Source: Parelaphostrongylus tenuis
Taxonomy: Eukaryota; Nematoda; Chromadorea; Rhabditida; Metastrongylidae
DNA: 64,000 nucleotides
NCBI GenBank assembly: GCA_019055375.1
Contig: JAHQIW010003950.1
Span: forward strand, 62,001-126,000
Reading direction: 5' to 3'
Shown: positions 45,401-56,283 of the stretch, one piece after another
How the letters are laid out: each line of letters opens with the position of its first letter
How positions within the stretch are numbered: position 1 is the first letter of the stretch
Notes under the pieces: model-generated
Database searches by the model: none
The model's input: only the letters and a program-made list of their open reading frames with translations
What the model was told of the DNA's origin: nothing
Position numbers and translations under genes: made by a program

Positions 45401-48400
45401 TCTGGATTATGTATGATTCAGTTTAGTGTCACTGAGTCAAGAAAGACATATTTAATCCAACAGGAGGGGCAAATAAGATCGAAAGTCGCATTTTTGCGAT
45501 ATTTATGTGTTGAGAAGATTTTATTCCAAAAATTGCTTATTTATTCATTTATTGTTTTGCACAACCCATCATCACAATTTCCTGTGGTGATCCCAGCACA
45601 CTTGTAAAGATTCGTTCACATTCATCACACACGGAAGTATGGCACCTTAACGTTTTGCTCAAAGGCTTCGTTTTTTTTTTTGCGAATGCCACAAAATGCT
45701 GATTGAGATTACGATCCTCCTTGTAATCGCGGAATGAGCTATGCTAAGGTGCCTCATGATGACAAGAGAGTTTTGGGTGCCAGCTGAGGAGTCGAATCAA
45801 CGCCTTGCTTCCTAATATACTGCGTCACTTACACTGCGGTATCACTCTTGTCCCCCTTCTCGCTTTGAACCTATCAAAAAAGCTATCTGGCTTAGCTAGT
45901 TTCTAAATTAATACAACTTTCAAGTATGGAATCATGACGCTGACCTTTTTAAGGTTTTGCTTCTCTCGCACCTTTTTCTTCATGTGTATCATCTCCTCGA
46001 GTTGGTTGGGCTGAATTTGTAGCTATTTAAACTGAATATAATTGGAAAAGAAACCTTATATAAGTGCTTGGCAAAAGGACTTCTTTCATATTTATCGATT
46101 ATTAATACTACAAACCTTCAAATCAGCCCAAGGAAGGCTTCCGAGCATGAATTCTACAATCATATACCACCACGATTCCACATCATCTTTACGAGATTGC
46201 TCTTTCTAGAACAGATGAGTCAGTTGATAATCGGAAATAAAGGCACTCCTAGATCACTCTATACAAGAGACTAAATAGTAAATTATAAAACCTATTCATC
46301 GGCTTAGAAGTCTCCTGGAATATGCTCAGGTGTTCTAGTTAGCCCTGTGCCCTGAGCCAACAAACACTTCATCCGCACGAGAACAACAAATCTGTCTCAA
46401 ATTCGTCATTATGTTGTTCAAGTCATGTCACTTTAAGTCACCATATACTCAAGCATGCTTCAATTTCCTGTACAAAATCACCGATAGAGCCAAATGCACG
46501 CTGCCTTCACGACAGTTGTATAGCGTCGAACGTTCTATCCTCCACTTATATTTGCTGCACGATTCGTTACGAGCTCAAACAAGCACCGTCAAGGAATCTT
46601 TTATTACATTCGAAACTGTCCGGTATGAAGATCGAAAATTTTCTTTGTGTCTTCAAAATGGACACGAGGAGCCCTCGAAGTGCACATTCCAGCAACGGAG
46701 CCGGGTGTAGTCAGTTGTTTTTTTATAAGAGGCAGGATCTTTGATTTCGAACTACCCCGTGAAATGGTATTGGAAAGGAGCACCAACGAGTCACATGATC
46801 TAGGAAGTATATGGTAAAAGTCCACAGTCCAATACTTGGCGTTATTGAACGCACAGTTGAAAGGTCGATGCTTGGAGTATTTCGTATCTCACAAAGAGGG
46901 AAGGATCCAAAGTTCCGATCTATGTCACCGATCGAAAGTCAAGAATGCCGTTACATTTAAGCTATCGAAATAAAGCGGGACACGTGATGCGCTTCAACGA
47001 CAACCGATGGGCGAGTATCGTTATCGACTGGATTTCTCGGGATGCCAAGCGCTCCACAAGGAGAACACCGTTCCGATGACTCGATTTCATGACGAAAAGC
47101 CTAGAAAAAATATGGTGCTCAGCGAATCCCCAAAGCAAGGAGAACCCTCTAGGCTACTCTTGCACGAAATAGGGAAAAATAGAAGCGTTGCTGGTGTCCG
47201 CTCCGGTCACTCGACGATCAACGGGGCGAGAAATTACAGGTGATACTCCAATAATAATCCATGGCCTGTGATGCTGTTTATCAACGGAAACCGCCTAGAA
47301 ATCTGACTTGGCTATACGCTCTCGCCTTTATCAAATCATATTATATCACCAAACGTTTATTGTTTACCATGCTCAGCGCAGCGATGCTGGCATATCGTGG
47401 AGCACCACGGAAAGCGGCTTGCTCACGTTGAAGACGCAGATCCTTGCCTTCTGCACTAGAACAAATTTTGTATGAGGTTATGGGAAACAGAAATCTATCA
47501 TTATTGCAACAGTACTTAACACGGTTTTGAACATATTCTCTTCTTATTTACTCAAAAAGTAGAGGAACGCTCCAGTGGTAAAAAAGCATCTAACTACGAT
47601 TTTATCATTTGAGAATCAAAATACATCAACTACAAGAAAGAAACTCATGAAAGCAGAAAACTGCTTCTGAAGTTGAGGATCCTCAACCTTAATGGTGCGG
47701 TCTGCCTTAATGACTAGTCATTCGATAGGACGTTGGTCTCATTTGACTGATATGCCATTAAACTAGTAAAAGTTTCTTTGTTAGAACTCTCATAAAAGTA
47801 ATTCTTGAGTCTTTCTCGTTCTTCTGTCGCAGTGATGCTCCGAATACAAAGAGTTTGATGCAAGAAAATCCTGCCAGAATCATGAACATTTCACGACAGA
47901 CGCCATCCATAGAGTGCTCCTTTGGCTCGTGGTTGTCCGCCGAGTTGGAAGATTAGCACTCAATATAGGTGATAAAGTGCTGCTTATTAACAGCGTAAGC
48001 CATCTACTAAAAAAAGTAGTAAAAACCACATTTTTACGCGGCTTTGACCGCAACGAGTCACTCCGTGTCTACTACCAGCAGTGGTGACTGGTGGGGACTG
48101 CGGCTCTGATGGGGCGGGCGAGAGGAATCGTACTAAGCTATTGATGTATCAGTCTGAAAAATCTTAAGATATTCTCCCAAACTGTAATTGGTTGGTGGTC
48201 CGATGAGAGGCATGGCCTGCTCAGATGTCAGTTAATAACTAATGGACATAGACGTCTAGCTCATAACTGCATTAAGAGGAAAAAGTAATGACAATATAAG
48301 TGTTTCTGTCTGAGTCGTGACATCTGCTTATAGCGTTGATCTACTTGCTAATCCTAATTAAAATATCGAAATTTCGTCATTTGCACTTCTGTTAATCTCT

Positions 48401-51400
48401 TTAATAATCTTTTCCATACGTAAATTTCCGAGCAAACTTGAAGTCCAGAATGTAGATAGTGTGCAGGTTTCCATCTTCTTCTCTGCCAATGGCGAAATTA
48501 TCCGGTTTGATGTCTCGATGGATATAACCGCACTAAAAATTGCCGCATCTTTCCATAAAAATTATAAGGAGGCCACCGTATTATGTATAAGAAGTCTTTC
48601 AGTAAAAAAATACTTTGTCATGTCAATGATTTTTGAAAATTCTCACATTGTGAAGATCGCGAATAGCGGACAGGGTTTGTTCGCCGACTCGCAGAGCTGT
48701 CACCATAGAAAACTTCTTCTCTGGGCAATCCGCAAGAACATGGTACAGATTTTTTCCAACCTATAAAAAAACTTCTTGCACAAACTTTGTTCTGCCAGCA
48801 TTATTTACCTTGTCATCCATTTTATGTTATTTTTGTCTTTATTATTGCTATTTATTTCCTTAATTACTATTGTTTTTATTGATGTTCTCTTCCACCATTT
48901 ATTATTGGTTACTCTTTTTATGTGTTTCATTTTATTCTTGAATGTCTATTTCATTTTATGAACGTTCTAAAGCTTCATTTTGCCCAAAATTGTGGCGTGA
49001 GTTGCATTTTTACTATGAAAAGTTGTGATTTATGTCAAAGGAACTCCTGACCACCCAAGTAGAAACAAGGATCATTTAGTCCCATTAGTGGTTAGCTAAT
49101 TGGAGAAACTTGAATTTGAGGCGAGGCTGAGAAACAATTGTCGATCTACATGGGAATCAGAGCTGTCATTGTCAAATATCATAGTAACCAATATCACTTG
49201 ACATCTTACTGAAACGTGTTCACGAAAAATCTTAGCTGTTCCAACATATTATCATACAAGGATATAATATGTTTTGAGCCATTAAGTCCTAAGTGCTATA
49301 CAAGCTCCTATTTTGTCCTGCAGCGACTCATCAGATGCACCGTCCTCGGTTCAGCCAATCCCTTGAGGCTATATGAGAGAGCCTAACAGCCTCAAGAGAT
49401 AACTAAGAAGGGTACTAGGCTCTCTAGTATGTCCTCGAGGGATTGGCTGAACCGAAGACGGTGCTACTGATGAATGGCAGTAGGACGAAACAGGCGCCTG
49501 GATAGCACTTAGACATTAGTGGCTCAAGACGTAGTATATCCTTGTCAGATTATTATTGTTTGAGCAAGGTCTATAAAAAACGGTCGATTAGAGAGATGTT
49601 ATTATATGTTCGTTTATCGTTATCAATTTTTCCCCGAGAGGAGTCTAGTCATGAGGCAATCGACTCCCAGTGCTGTTCCACTAGGCCAGCGACGGCCTGT
49701 GATCACGCTTTATGTGTAGAAGCATTATTGGCGTTCTAAGTCCTCTTCCAACACTACTTAGGATCTTTTTAGGCTTAAAAAACACTTAGTACACTAAACT
49801 CTTTGCATGATATTCATCGTTGTTTAGAACTAACCAATTTGAGCACAATGAAGATGAAACGGTCTTCGACTAATCCGCGATCTTCGTATAAAAGAAAATG
49901 AGGCGAGATAACCGATTTTAATGCTTCGTACACTCTTGCCTGGTGTTTTAGAGTCTGAAACAAATACGATAAAGTGAAGCGATTCTTTCGCAGAAGAATG
50001 AGAAAGTTTTCTATGTTACACCGGTGTTTTGGCTTTCAATGATTCGCATTTGATGGCAAATTCTTTGTTGTCATGCATTCGAGTTACACGAAATACGTGG
50101 GTGGTCGCTTTTGTGACGCGTTCGTGAATCTGAAAACCACGAAACATGAGTAATAATTCAGTGGACACAACTAGAGCGCTGAAAATGGTCATTTTGTCAT
50201 TAACAATGATACGACACGTTTTCTTTACTAATATGTCGAATAATTCATGATTAAAAAAAATCAGGGTGCACAGTCCCACCACTCATACTAATAACACATT
50301 CGTATTGATTCGATTACGTATTGAATTCAATACACATTGGCTCTAAGCTCACCAGACAGGGTGATGACTATAAGGACCCCTATAATTAGCAATAGTCTTC
50401 TATAATACTCCTCCTTCACAATAAGCATTGAAACGTTGTCGGACAGTTGCGCTTGTGGAGTTTGATGCAGTAACATGCTGAGTCCGTGATGCTCGGCCAG
50501 AATAAGGATACGAATGGCTGCTGAACTCTTTCTGACAAGTAACTTCGTCCAATTATTGTTATTGAAATTATATGCCTACAAAAAAGCTTCTCTCAGGCCA
50601 AAACTCAAGAACGCCTAATGAGCAAAACGGGGAATGTTATGCATTTAGATCATAAGCTCAAACGGCGACTACACCGTTCCAGGACAGTGCACGCTCAGAC
50701 GATGTCGTCGAGGCCTTCTGATATCAATCGCCCCTATTCGGTGGCTGTACAATCCGCCAGCGCAACTGCAGTTAAGCTAAAGCCGTAGTTGATATCAGAA
50801 TTTTGATTTTCATTCATTGCCTAGTTAACAAAGTATTGCAACAGGAATGCTGAAATAGGAGCACATCCTGGAGCCTGAGGCCTTTGTGCCGTTGAGTCGA
50901 ACTGCCACTATACCCTTCTCGGCGATGTGCGCTCGCATGGCACCATCAAATACTTGCACTGCCTCTCATTCACACTTTGATGCTTTGACACAAAAAAGAT
51001 CAGATTGCAAATTTTACCCATATCACAGCATTTGATTATTTGATTATTGGGTTAGTGCAAAAGTAATGTTGATTTATGCACTGTTAAAATTTACTTTTTG
51101 ATATTGGAATAAATAAAGGTAGTTAAAGTATATATCACTTTAATGCGTAATTCTCGCTCTGTGCTTTACTGCCGGTGACTTTTTACTTGCTGCTTATTTT
51201 AAATTTATTTTATACTATAAAAAAGATGTCAGATAAAAAGCAAATTAGTGCGAGCGATTTCTTTATTCGAGTTCAAATCTGTTGTACAATAGCAGTAACA
51301 GCTTTCGACCTCAATAATACACTTGACTGAAGAGCTGTTAACGAATGCTCAGCGGAGCGGCAGTTTGAGAAGTTTCGCAAAGGAGACGAGAGCTTTGAAG

Positions 51401-53867
51401 ATGAGGAGCGCAATGGTCGACAATGGGTAGTTGACAACGACCATTTGAGAGCAATCACTGAAGCTGGTCCCTCAAGATCACAGAAGTGTTGCAGAAGAAC
51501 TAATCGTCAACCATCTCATGGTCGTTCGCTATTCAATACAAATTTGAAAGGTGAAGAAGCTCGATAAGTTGGTGCAGCATGAACTCACCGAAAAGCAAAG
51601 AAAGTCGCCGTTTGAAGTAATGTCGTATCTATCTTATTACAAGGGACGAATGAAAAATCGACCCTCATTCATTGGTGGGAGTGTTAACAGGAGTTTTAGT
51701 AATCATTCAAAAGCAGAGACTTCATTCTACAGCCACACGTCGCCGTTTTCGAAAATTCTTTCACGCTGCTACAGAAGGAAAAGTCTTGCGTTGCAGACGC
51801 GCATATTTCTCGCCGCACAGAGTTCTTTCTTTGGACTTTTAGTAATCGTTTGATAGTGTAATTATTACTCATTGCAGTGCTGTACTTAAATCTTGGAAAG
51901 GCCGTTTCTCTGAAATGCAACAGATAGAGCATGTTGAAATACCATCTGCGATCCGGTGGATCTTTGGCCAATTCATATGCCCGCGCGTGAGGCGGCCACG
52001 TTCGATAACGCGATAATCATCGATTTTTCGGGTGAATGAAGAGTAGAACAGTATCGCATCAGCAGTTCACGTGGCCACCTTCAGCGCAGGCACGTGAATT
52101 GGCCAAAGAACCCCTTGCTCACACATGCAAATTTAACTTATTTTACCTGCTGCTTTGCAGAAAAACGGTCTTTTTAGTATATAAGCATAGCGTCAAAATC
52201 AGAAACGACTGCGCTATGGAAAGACTGCTAATCGTTCGAAAAAAGAGCTCTGTACGGCGAGAAATATGCCCGTCTAAGACATAGCTTTGAGTAGATTTTG
52301 CAGCTTTAAAAAAGGGTCTTTTAGAAAATTGGCGACGTAGGGCTGTAGCAGAAATCTAACCTTTCCACTGAACACAAACATTCCTATGAAAACTTCTTCT
52401 TCAGCGATTGAGGACGGTTTCTCATCTGTCCCCTTCTAATACGAAAAAAACGTAATGTTTTTTCTTATTCTTCACAACAACCGTGAACCATTTCTCGATC
52501 GGATTGTGACGTACGACCAAAAGTGACCTTATAGGAGAACCGGCGACGACAAGGTCAGTGGTTAGGTAACGGAGAAGCTTCAAATCACATCCAAGGCATA
52601 ATTGCACAAAGAAAGTTCATGGCTACTGTGTGATCGTCTGCTACCAATCTGATGACTACAGCTTTCTGATTCCCGGCGGAACCATTACATTCGAGAAGTG
52701 TGCTCAGCAAATTGAAGAGATGCACCGAAAACTGCTGCGCTTGCAGCCGGCGTTGGCCAGCAGATAGGGATCTATGCTCTCCACGACAGCACTTGGCCAC
52801 ACGTCGCACAACGAACGCTCTAAAAGTTTACCGAATCGCATACAAAGTCTTGCTTCATTCTCCATATTAACTGGACCTCGTGCCCTCCGACTACCACTTC
52901 TTCAAGCATCTCGACAAGCTTTTCCAGGAAAACGCCTCCACAGCCGACTGGATGGAGAAAAAGCTTTCCAGGAGTTCGTCAGATCCCGATACCCAATTTA
53001 TATGCTTTCAAAAATAAGCAAACTTACTTCTCGTCGGCAAAAAGGTGTTGATTGTGACGTTCCTTATTTGATTAAATAGAGTGTTTTTAAGCCTAGTTGT
53101 AACGATTCAAAATTCACAGTTAAGATCCGACATCATTTTTGCACCGATCGAGATTTCGTAGCAATAGTGCATCATTCATGCTCAGGGATAGCTTACTACT
53201 TATGCGAATGCTTTGTGCTTGACATCATCGTCTTCACTGTAAACGGATCATGAAAGGGACCGCCACGCGATCTATACGAAATTTCCAAACACCATATCAC
53301 TCATTGTGATTCCTTCTGTTTTCTAGAATTCTACTTGCTATTTCCTCGTCAAGCGGTCGGTCCTCCAATTAGACGAACGTATAGCCAAAGTCACGAGTCG
53401 TTGAATATCAAATTACAGCAAGTAGCATGTTAGTAGCGATATTGATTCACAACTTCTTAAGCAGTGGTCGAATCCGATTTCCTTTTTGAATAACGATTTC
53501 AAGGTAAAAACAAATTGGAACAAGTTTTTGGAACCGTATTAGATGAGAAAGCCAAGTATTTGCACCTCCTTTTCTTTCAGAGTATTTCGCATATGCATAT
53601 CATTGTAAAAAGTAACTAATTCATCTAAAGTAGCTGACTAAAGGTTGCAGTATTAGTTTCACGCAGCAAAGAAAGCCTTGTACGCATGTGTTTAGCATTC
53701 TCTTTAATTCTATCAATTAAATATAATGGTTTCGAAGAGAAATTCGGTTACTTACCAGTATTTCTTCATCGTCTTTTTAGTTGACCCACCTCATACATGC
53801 CCTTTTTGGTCTTGAGTACATCCTCATTCTCTTTAGGTAGACAATCTTCCGACTGCTTTTCTTGCAT
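42429..53867 (-). CDS. TTBK-like pseudokinase, copy C
   Basis: Exons: 53867-53790, 50129-50022, 49954-49835, 48760-48647, 48532-48420, 47455-47368, 46205-46116, 46010-45945, 43929-43810, 42533-42429. Every phase joins, giving 333 aa without a stop. Exon boundaries match copies A and B one for one. Exon 1 again has 26 codons ([17 protein letters not shown] start, GMYE end). Key residues differ. The glycine loop is [11 protein letters not shown], with no glycine and one residue shorter. The alpha-C Glu is Gln ([12 protein letters not shown]67). DFG is DFK (D170-K172). The ATP Lys (K53, FAIKCES), HRDIKPDNF and the RGAPRYAS segment are kept. The intact frame over ten exons argues for selection on a non-catalytic or weakly catalytic protein, rather than a dead gene. 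Introns hold a split mariner, a foldback MITE and an RTE tail. The final exon ends CESMGKA. Confidence 0.8.
46837..47244 (+). mobile_element. RTE 3'-end fragment in copy C intron 6
   Basis: On the plus strand, with frame changes, it shows the C-terminal part of the RTE protein: [14 protein letters not shown], then [14 protein letters not shown] remains, then [13 protein letters not shown]. It ends in AATTACAGGTGATACTCC, the ACAGGTGATA tail seen on the other copies. It lies antisense to kinase copy C, between exons 7 and 6. It is 5'-truncated and inactive. Confidence 0.7.
49228..49555. repeat. Palindromic MITE family X copy in copy C intron 3
   Basis: Arms facing each other contain CGGTTCAGCCAATCCC (about 49,349) and its inverse GGGATTGGCTGAACCG (about 49,440). 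The outer ends pair as AAGGATATAATATG/GTAGTATATCCTTG. It is a complete foldback element in the intron between kinase exons 3 and 4. Confidence 0.6.
51047..53150 (+). pseudogene. Mariner transposon, broken by an inner foldback insertion
   Basis: Starts with the mariner terminal repeat TTGGGTTAGTGCAAAAGTAA and ends with a decayed inverse (CGACATCATTTTTGCACC). The plus strand encodes the transposase with stops: [20 protein letters not shown] (51,370-51,425), [17 protein letters not shown] (51,554-51,604) and [14 protein letters not shown] (about 52,480-52,510, holding the first catalytic Asp region). Then follow [16 protein letters not shown] and [17 protein letters not shown] pieces (second Asp region), and a C-terminal [10 protein letters not shown] block. 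About 780 bp near 51,665-52,440 is foreign. The whole lies in intron 1 of kinase copy C, on the opposite strand. Confidence 0.75.
51665..52440. repeat. Foldback family Y element inside the mariner
   Basis: Long imperfect inverted repeat. The left arm has TCTTTGGCCAATTCATATGC, then GGCGGCCACG. The right arm has CGTGGCCACC, then GCACGTGAATTGGCCAAAGA. The outer parts pair as GAAATGCAACAG-like and GCTGCTTTGCAG-like segments. It has no coding capacity. Its phrases (TTTAGTAATCATTC, GTTGCAGACGCGC) recur in the copies near 1.2, 14.8, 19.4, 31.5, 40.5, 44.6 and 63.5 kb. Confidence 0.6.
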
Positions 53868-54817
53868 GGTTTGCTAACGTTATTGCTGCCTAACCGTCTT
53901 GGTTACACGTTGATGAAAAAATGAGCTCACTCAATGGGAGTTTCTTCTTATTGAGTTACTTCCATTAGCATACACCTATGATAAGATAACAATCACGTGA
54001 ATCCACAAGTAATGTCTTGTTGAATCTTAGAAGATAAGGTCGATGAGCTATCACAAAAATGACATACTAGCTAGTTTGAAAGTAACTGCAGCAAAAAAAT
54101 AGTGAATTTGCAACGACTGGAATTCCACAATAAGGAAGGATTTCTGAAGCGCAGTCGATGGAGGAGCACTACACTACACATCTGGTCGTTCATCCAATCA
54201 CGTAGTAGATCTGGTAACTTCATTGAATGCCGTAGCGTGCCATCCTTTATCACTTTTACTGAACTTAAACAGCGGTTCTTCGATGAAAGTTAGACTTATT
54301 AGAACCTACCAAATTTCACCTGAAATATAAGTTTAATTCTTCCAATGAAACGCCTTCTCAAAGCTTTCGGAGCAGAATCCTCGAAAATTCTTTGACAACT
54401 CTTTTGCTGTCGGTTATCTCGTCAAAAAGCAATTGTCAATATACTTGTAGAAAGTGATGTTTGATTACAGGGAGATGCACTGAGTATAACAGAGAAGCAA
54501 ATTTTCATAATTTAACTTCTTCAACGTTAGTGAGAGATAGTTGCACAAAGAATTGAATGTGTGCACTGGTGAGAGCTTGCGTAATACGTTAATCTTTTCA
54601 ATCTTGTGTCAACATCTGTTCTGTTTTGAATGGCTTACAGGCGTAACAGGTGATGGTTTATCGAAAGTTTAGAATGCTTTAGTGGATGGCACTTATAAGT
54701 AAATTACATAAAGCTCACCATAGCATAAATTCTTTCCAAAAAATCTCGGAGCCTTACCTCGGCCTGAACTTCAGGTTGGACATCGTCGGATGTCATAAAC
54801 GTTCCCTTTGTCTCAGG
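53868..54817. other. Upstream region of kinase copy C
   Basis: Candidate promoter side of copy C. A minus-strand open stretch at 54,798-54,760 reads MTSDDVQPEVQAE and ends exactly at a good GTAAGG donor. It could be an exon of another minus-strand transcript, but its phase does not join the exons just upstream. A second open piece (about 54,160-54,300, reading SDKGWHATAFNEVTRS) is unassigned. Confidence 0.25.
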
Positions 54818-55414
54818 TCAGAGTCGAGACCAGATTTCATAACGACCTTCATCTTGGGAAGATTCACCGTTTCAATAAAGCGTTTAGCTTTGGTCAATCC
54901 CTTACGGACACATTATACACTCAGTTTTACTAACCAGCGCAGAGGTGCTCAAGTGCATTTCTGGCCTCTAAAATGAGATAGCGAAAGTAGTCAATATGTT
55001 AAATCGATGTTTTAGCTTTCTAAACTAGCGTGGCACCAGCTTACCGAGCTCCAAAAGGTAATGGCCTTCATTTTCTGGAGGTGTGAGTTTCAACCAGTGA
55101 TCACGTAAACATTGTAAGTACGTGTAACTAATCGCTACATGTGTCCCGATTTTTTCATTAATAAAGATATACTCAGGTTTGATTGTGATTGTACAAGATT
55201 CGTTGTCCACGGCTGCGATTGCTTTAATATCAGCCTAGTAGCTTAAGCTTTGGTGGCTCCTCTCAATAGATGTCGATTGCTCGATACCTCATCATAGATA
55301 GTGTGATCCAGTGTCGAAATGAGATGGGCGAGGTGGTTTATCTCTGACTACGTTCACTTTTTCGATCATCGAAAGAAGTGCGCGAAGATCACGTTGGTCC
55401 ATAGAGGAAAAGTA
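54818..55414 (-). other. Unrecognised minus-strand exon chain
   Basis: Candidate exons 55414-55288, 55234-55045, 54967-54935 and 54852-54818. The last three join in phase: exon 2 carries AAVDNESCTITIKPEYIFIN and HWLKLTPPENEGHYLLEL with donor GTAAGC, exon 3 reads EARNALEHLCA with donor GTTAGT, and exon 4 reads EGRYEIWSRL and stops. Exon 1 reads MDQRDLRALLSMIEKVNVV in one frame and SEINHLAHLISTLDHTIYDE in the next, so it carries a frameshift or a hidden intron. I do not recognise the protein. It could be the 3' end of a real gene or a decayed one. Confidence 0.35.
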
Positions 55415-55509
55415 CTGATGAAAGGAATCCTGAACTTGAGTAATCTAATAGAATAGTTTTGAGACAGCAAGGAGCACATTCGTAGCCTCAGCGCATAATG
55501 AGCCAAAAA

Positions 55510-55640
55510 ATGATTGGAGGTAACGCAATTGTGAACACGTGTGGCGCAGTGGTTAGAGATGCTATGTGACACATGAGTGTTTATGACCATTGGCAAGGGT
55601 TGGAACGACTGATAATAATCTTAGTAAAGCATAAGCTGGC
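55510..55640 (+). repeat. SINE head of the GTGGCGCAGTGGTTAGAG family
   Basis: Reads GTGTGGCGCAGTGGTTAGAG and then GGGTTGGAACGACTG, matching the head of the SINEs at 21.5 and 33.6 kb, here on the plus strand. The B-box is mutated, so it is not a functional tRNA. Confidence 0.45.
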
Positions 55641-55944
55641 AATGAATGATGATTAGCCATAGAACGATGAAAAAAATCTGTTCTATAATTTTGTATAACC
55701 CAACTCGCGAAGTTTACTAGTGATCGAATAATCATTGAGAGTTATGAATAAACTGGCTTCGCTTAGAGCGCGCAGTATCAGTTTTAACGAAACCATTCAT
55801 TGTTTTTTGAATTTAAACCACTATAATGAGTTTTGTGTGCCGCACGGAATAAGGAAAACCAAATTAAAAACATGTTACAATGTTTCATCTCACAAGTACA
55901 CAATGATTATGCATTTGGTTATTTAATTATCTATTGATTTGCAG

Positions 55945-56011
55945 CTACTACAAGGATGGATTGCTGTTCACTCGCGAGAAGATAGTTACGGTTGAAAGTA
56001 GATATATGTAA
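55945..56011 (+). other. Possible terminal exon with polyadenylation signal
   Basis: After a good acceptor (GATTTGCAG) the plus strand reads YYKDGLLFTREKIVTVESRYM and stops. An AATAAA overlaps the stop region (56,011-56,016). I could not identify upstream exons of the same gene with confidence, so this may be chance. Confidence 0.25.
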
Positions 56012-56283
56012 ATAAAAGAGCATTTGAAGTTCAATAACTGTTAGAAATATGAGCTTTCATAAGCATTTAGTTTTCGCTTTCAAAGATATGGATTTCAGTG
56101 GGAACACCGGTGCGTTTCATCAACCAGTTGTTTTACTCAGGTCTCTTCTATCATAGTTTACGATCTACCAAGGAACAAAAATTAAGTTTTATTTGAGGAC
56201 TGCCTTATTGTCATTAAAGCAGTCCGCGCTCGGCGGTGGCTTAGCACTGGTGGGTAAGCGGTCCCCAGTGTATTAAAAATCAC

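Noticed and set aside
45269..45607. 112-codon plus-strand open frame in copy C intron 8
   Set aside because: No motif, no splice context, and it lies antisense inside an intron next to family Y repeat phrases.
50130..50282. Open frame running upstream of copy C exon 2 with a hydrophobic N-terminus
   Set aside because: It crosses the conserved splice acceptor. A better exon 1 with the same 26-codon length as in A and B lies at 53,867-53,790.
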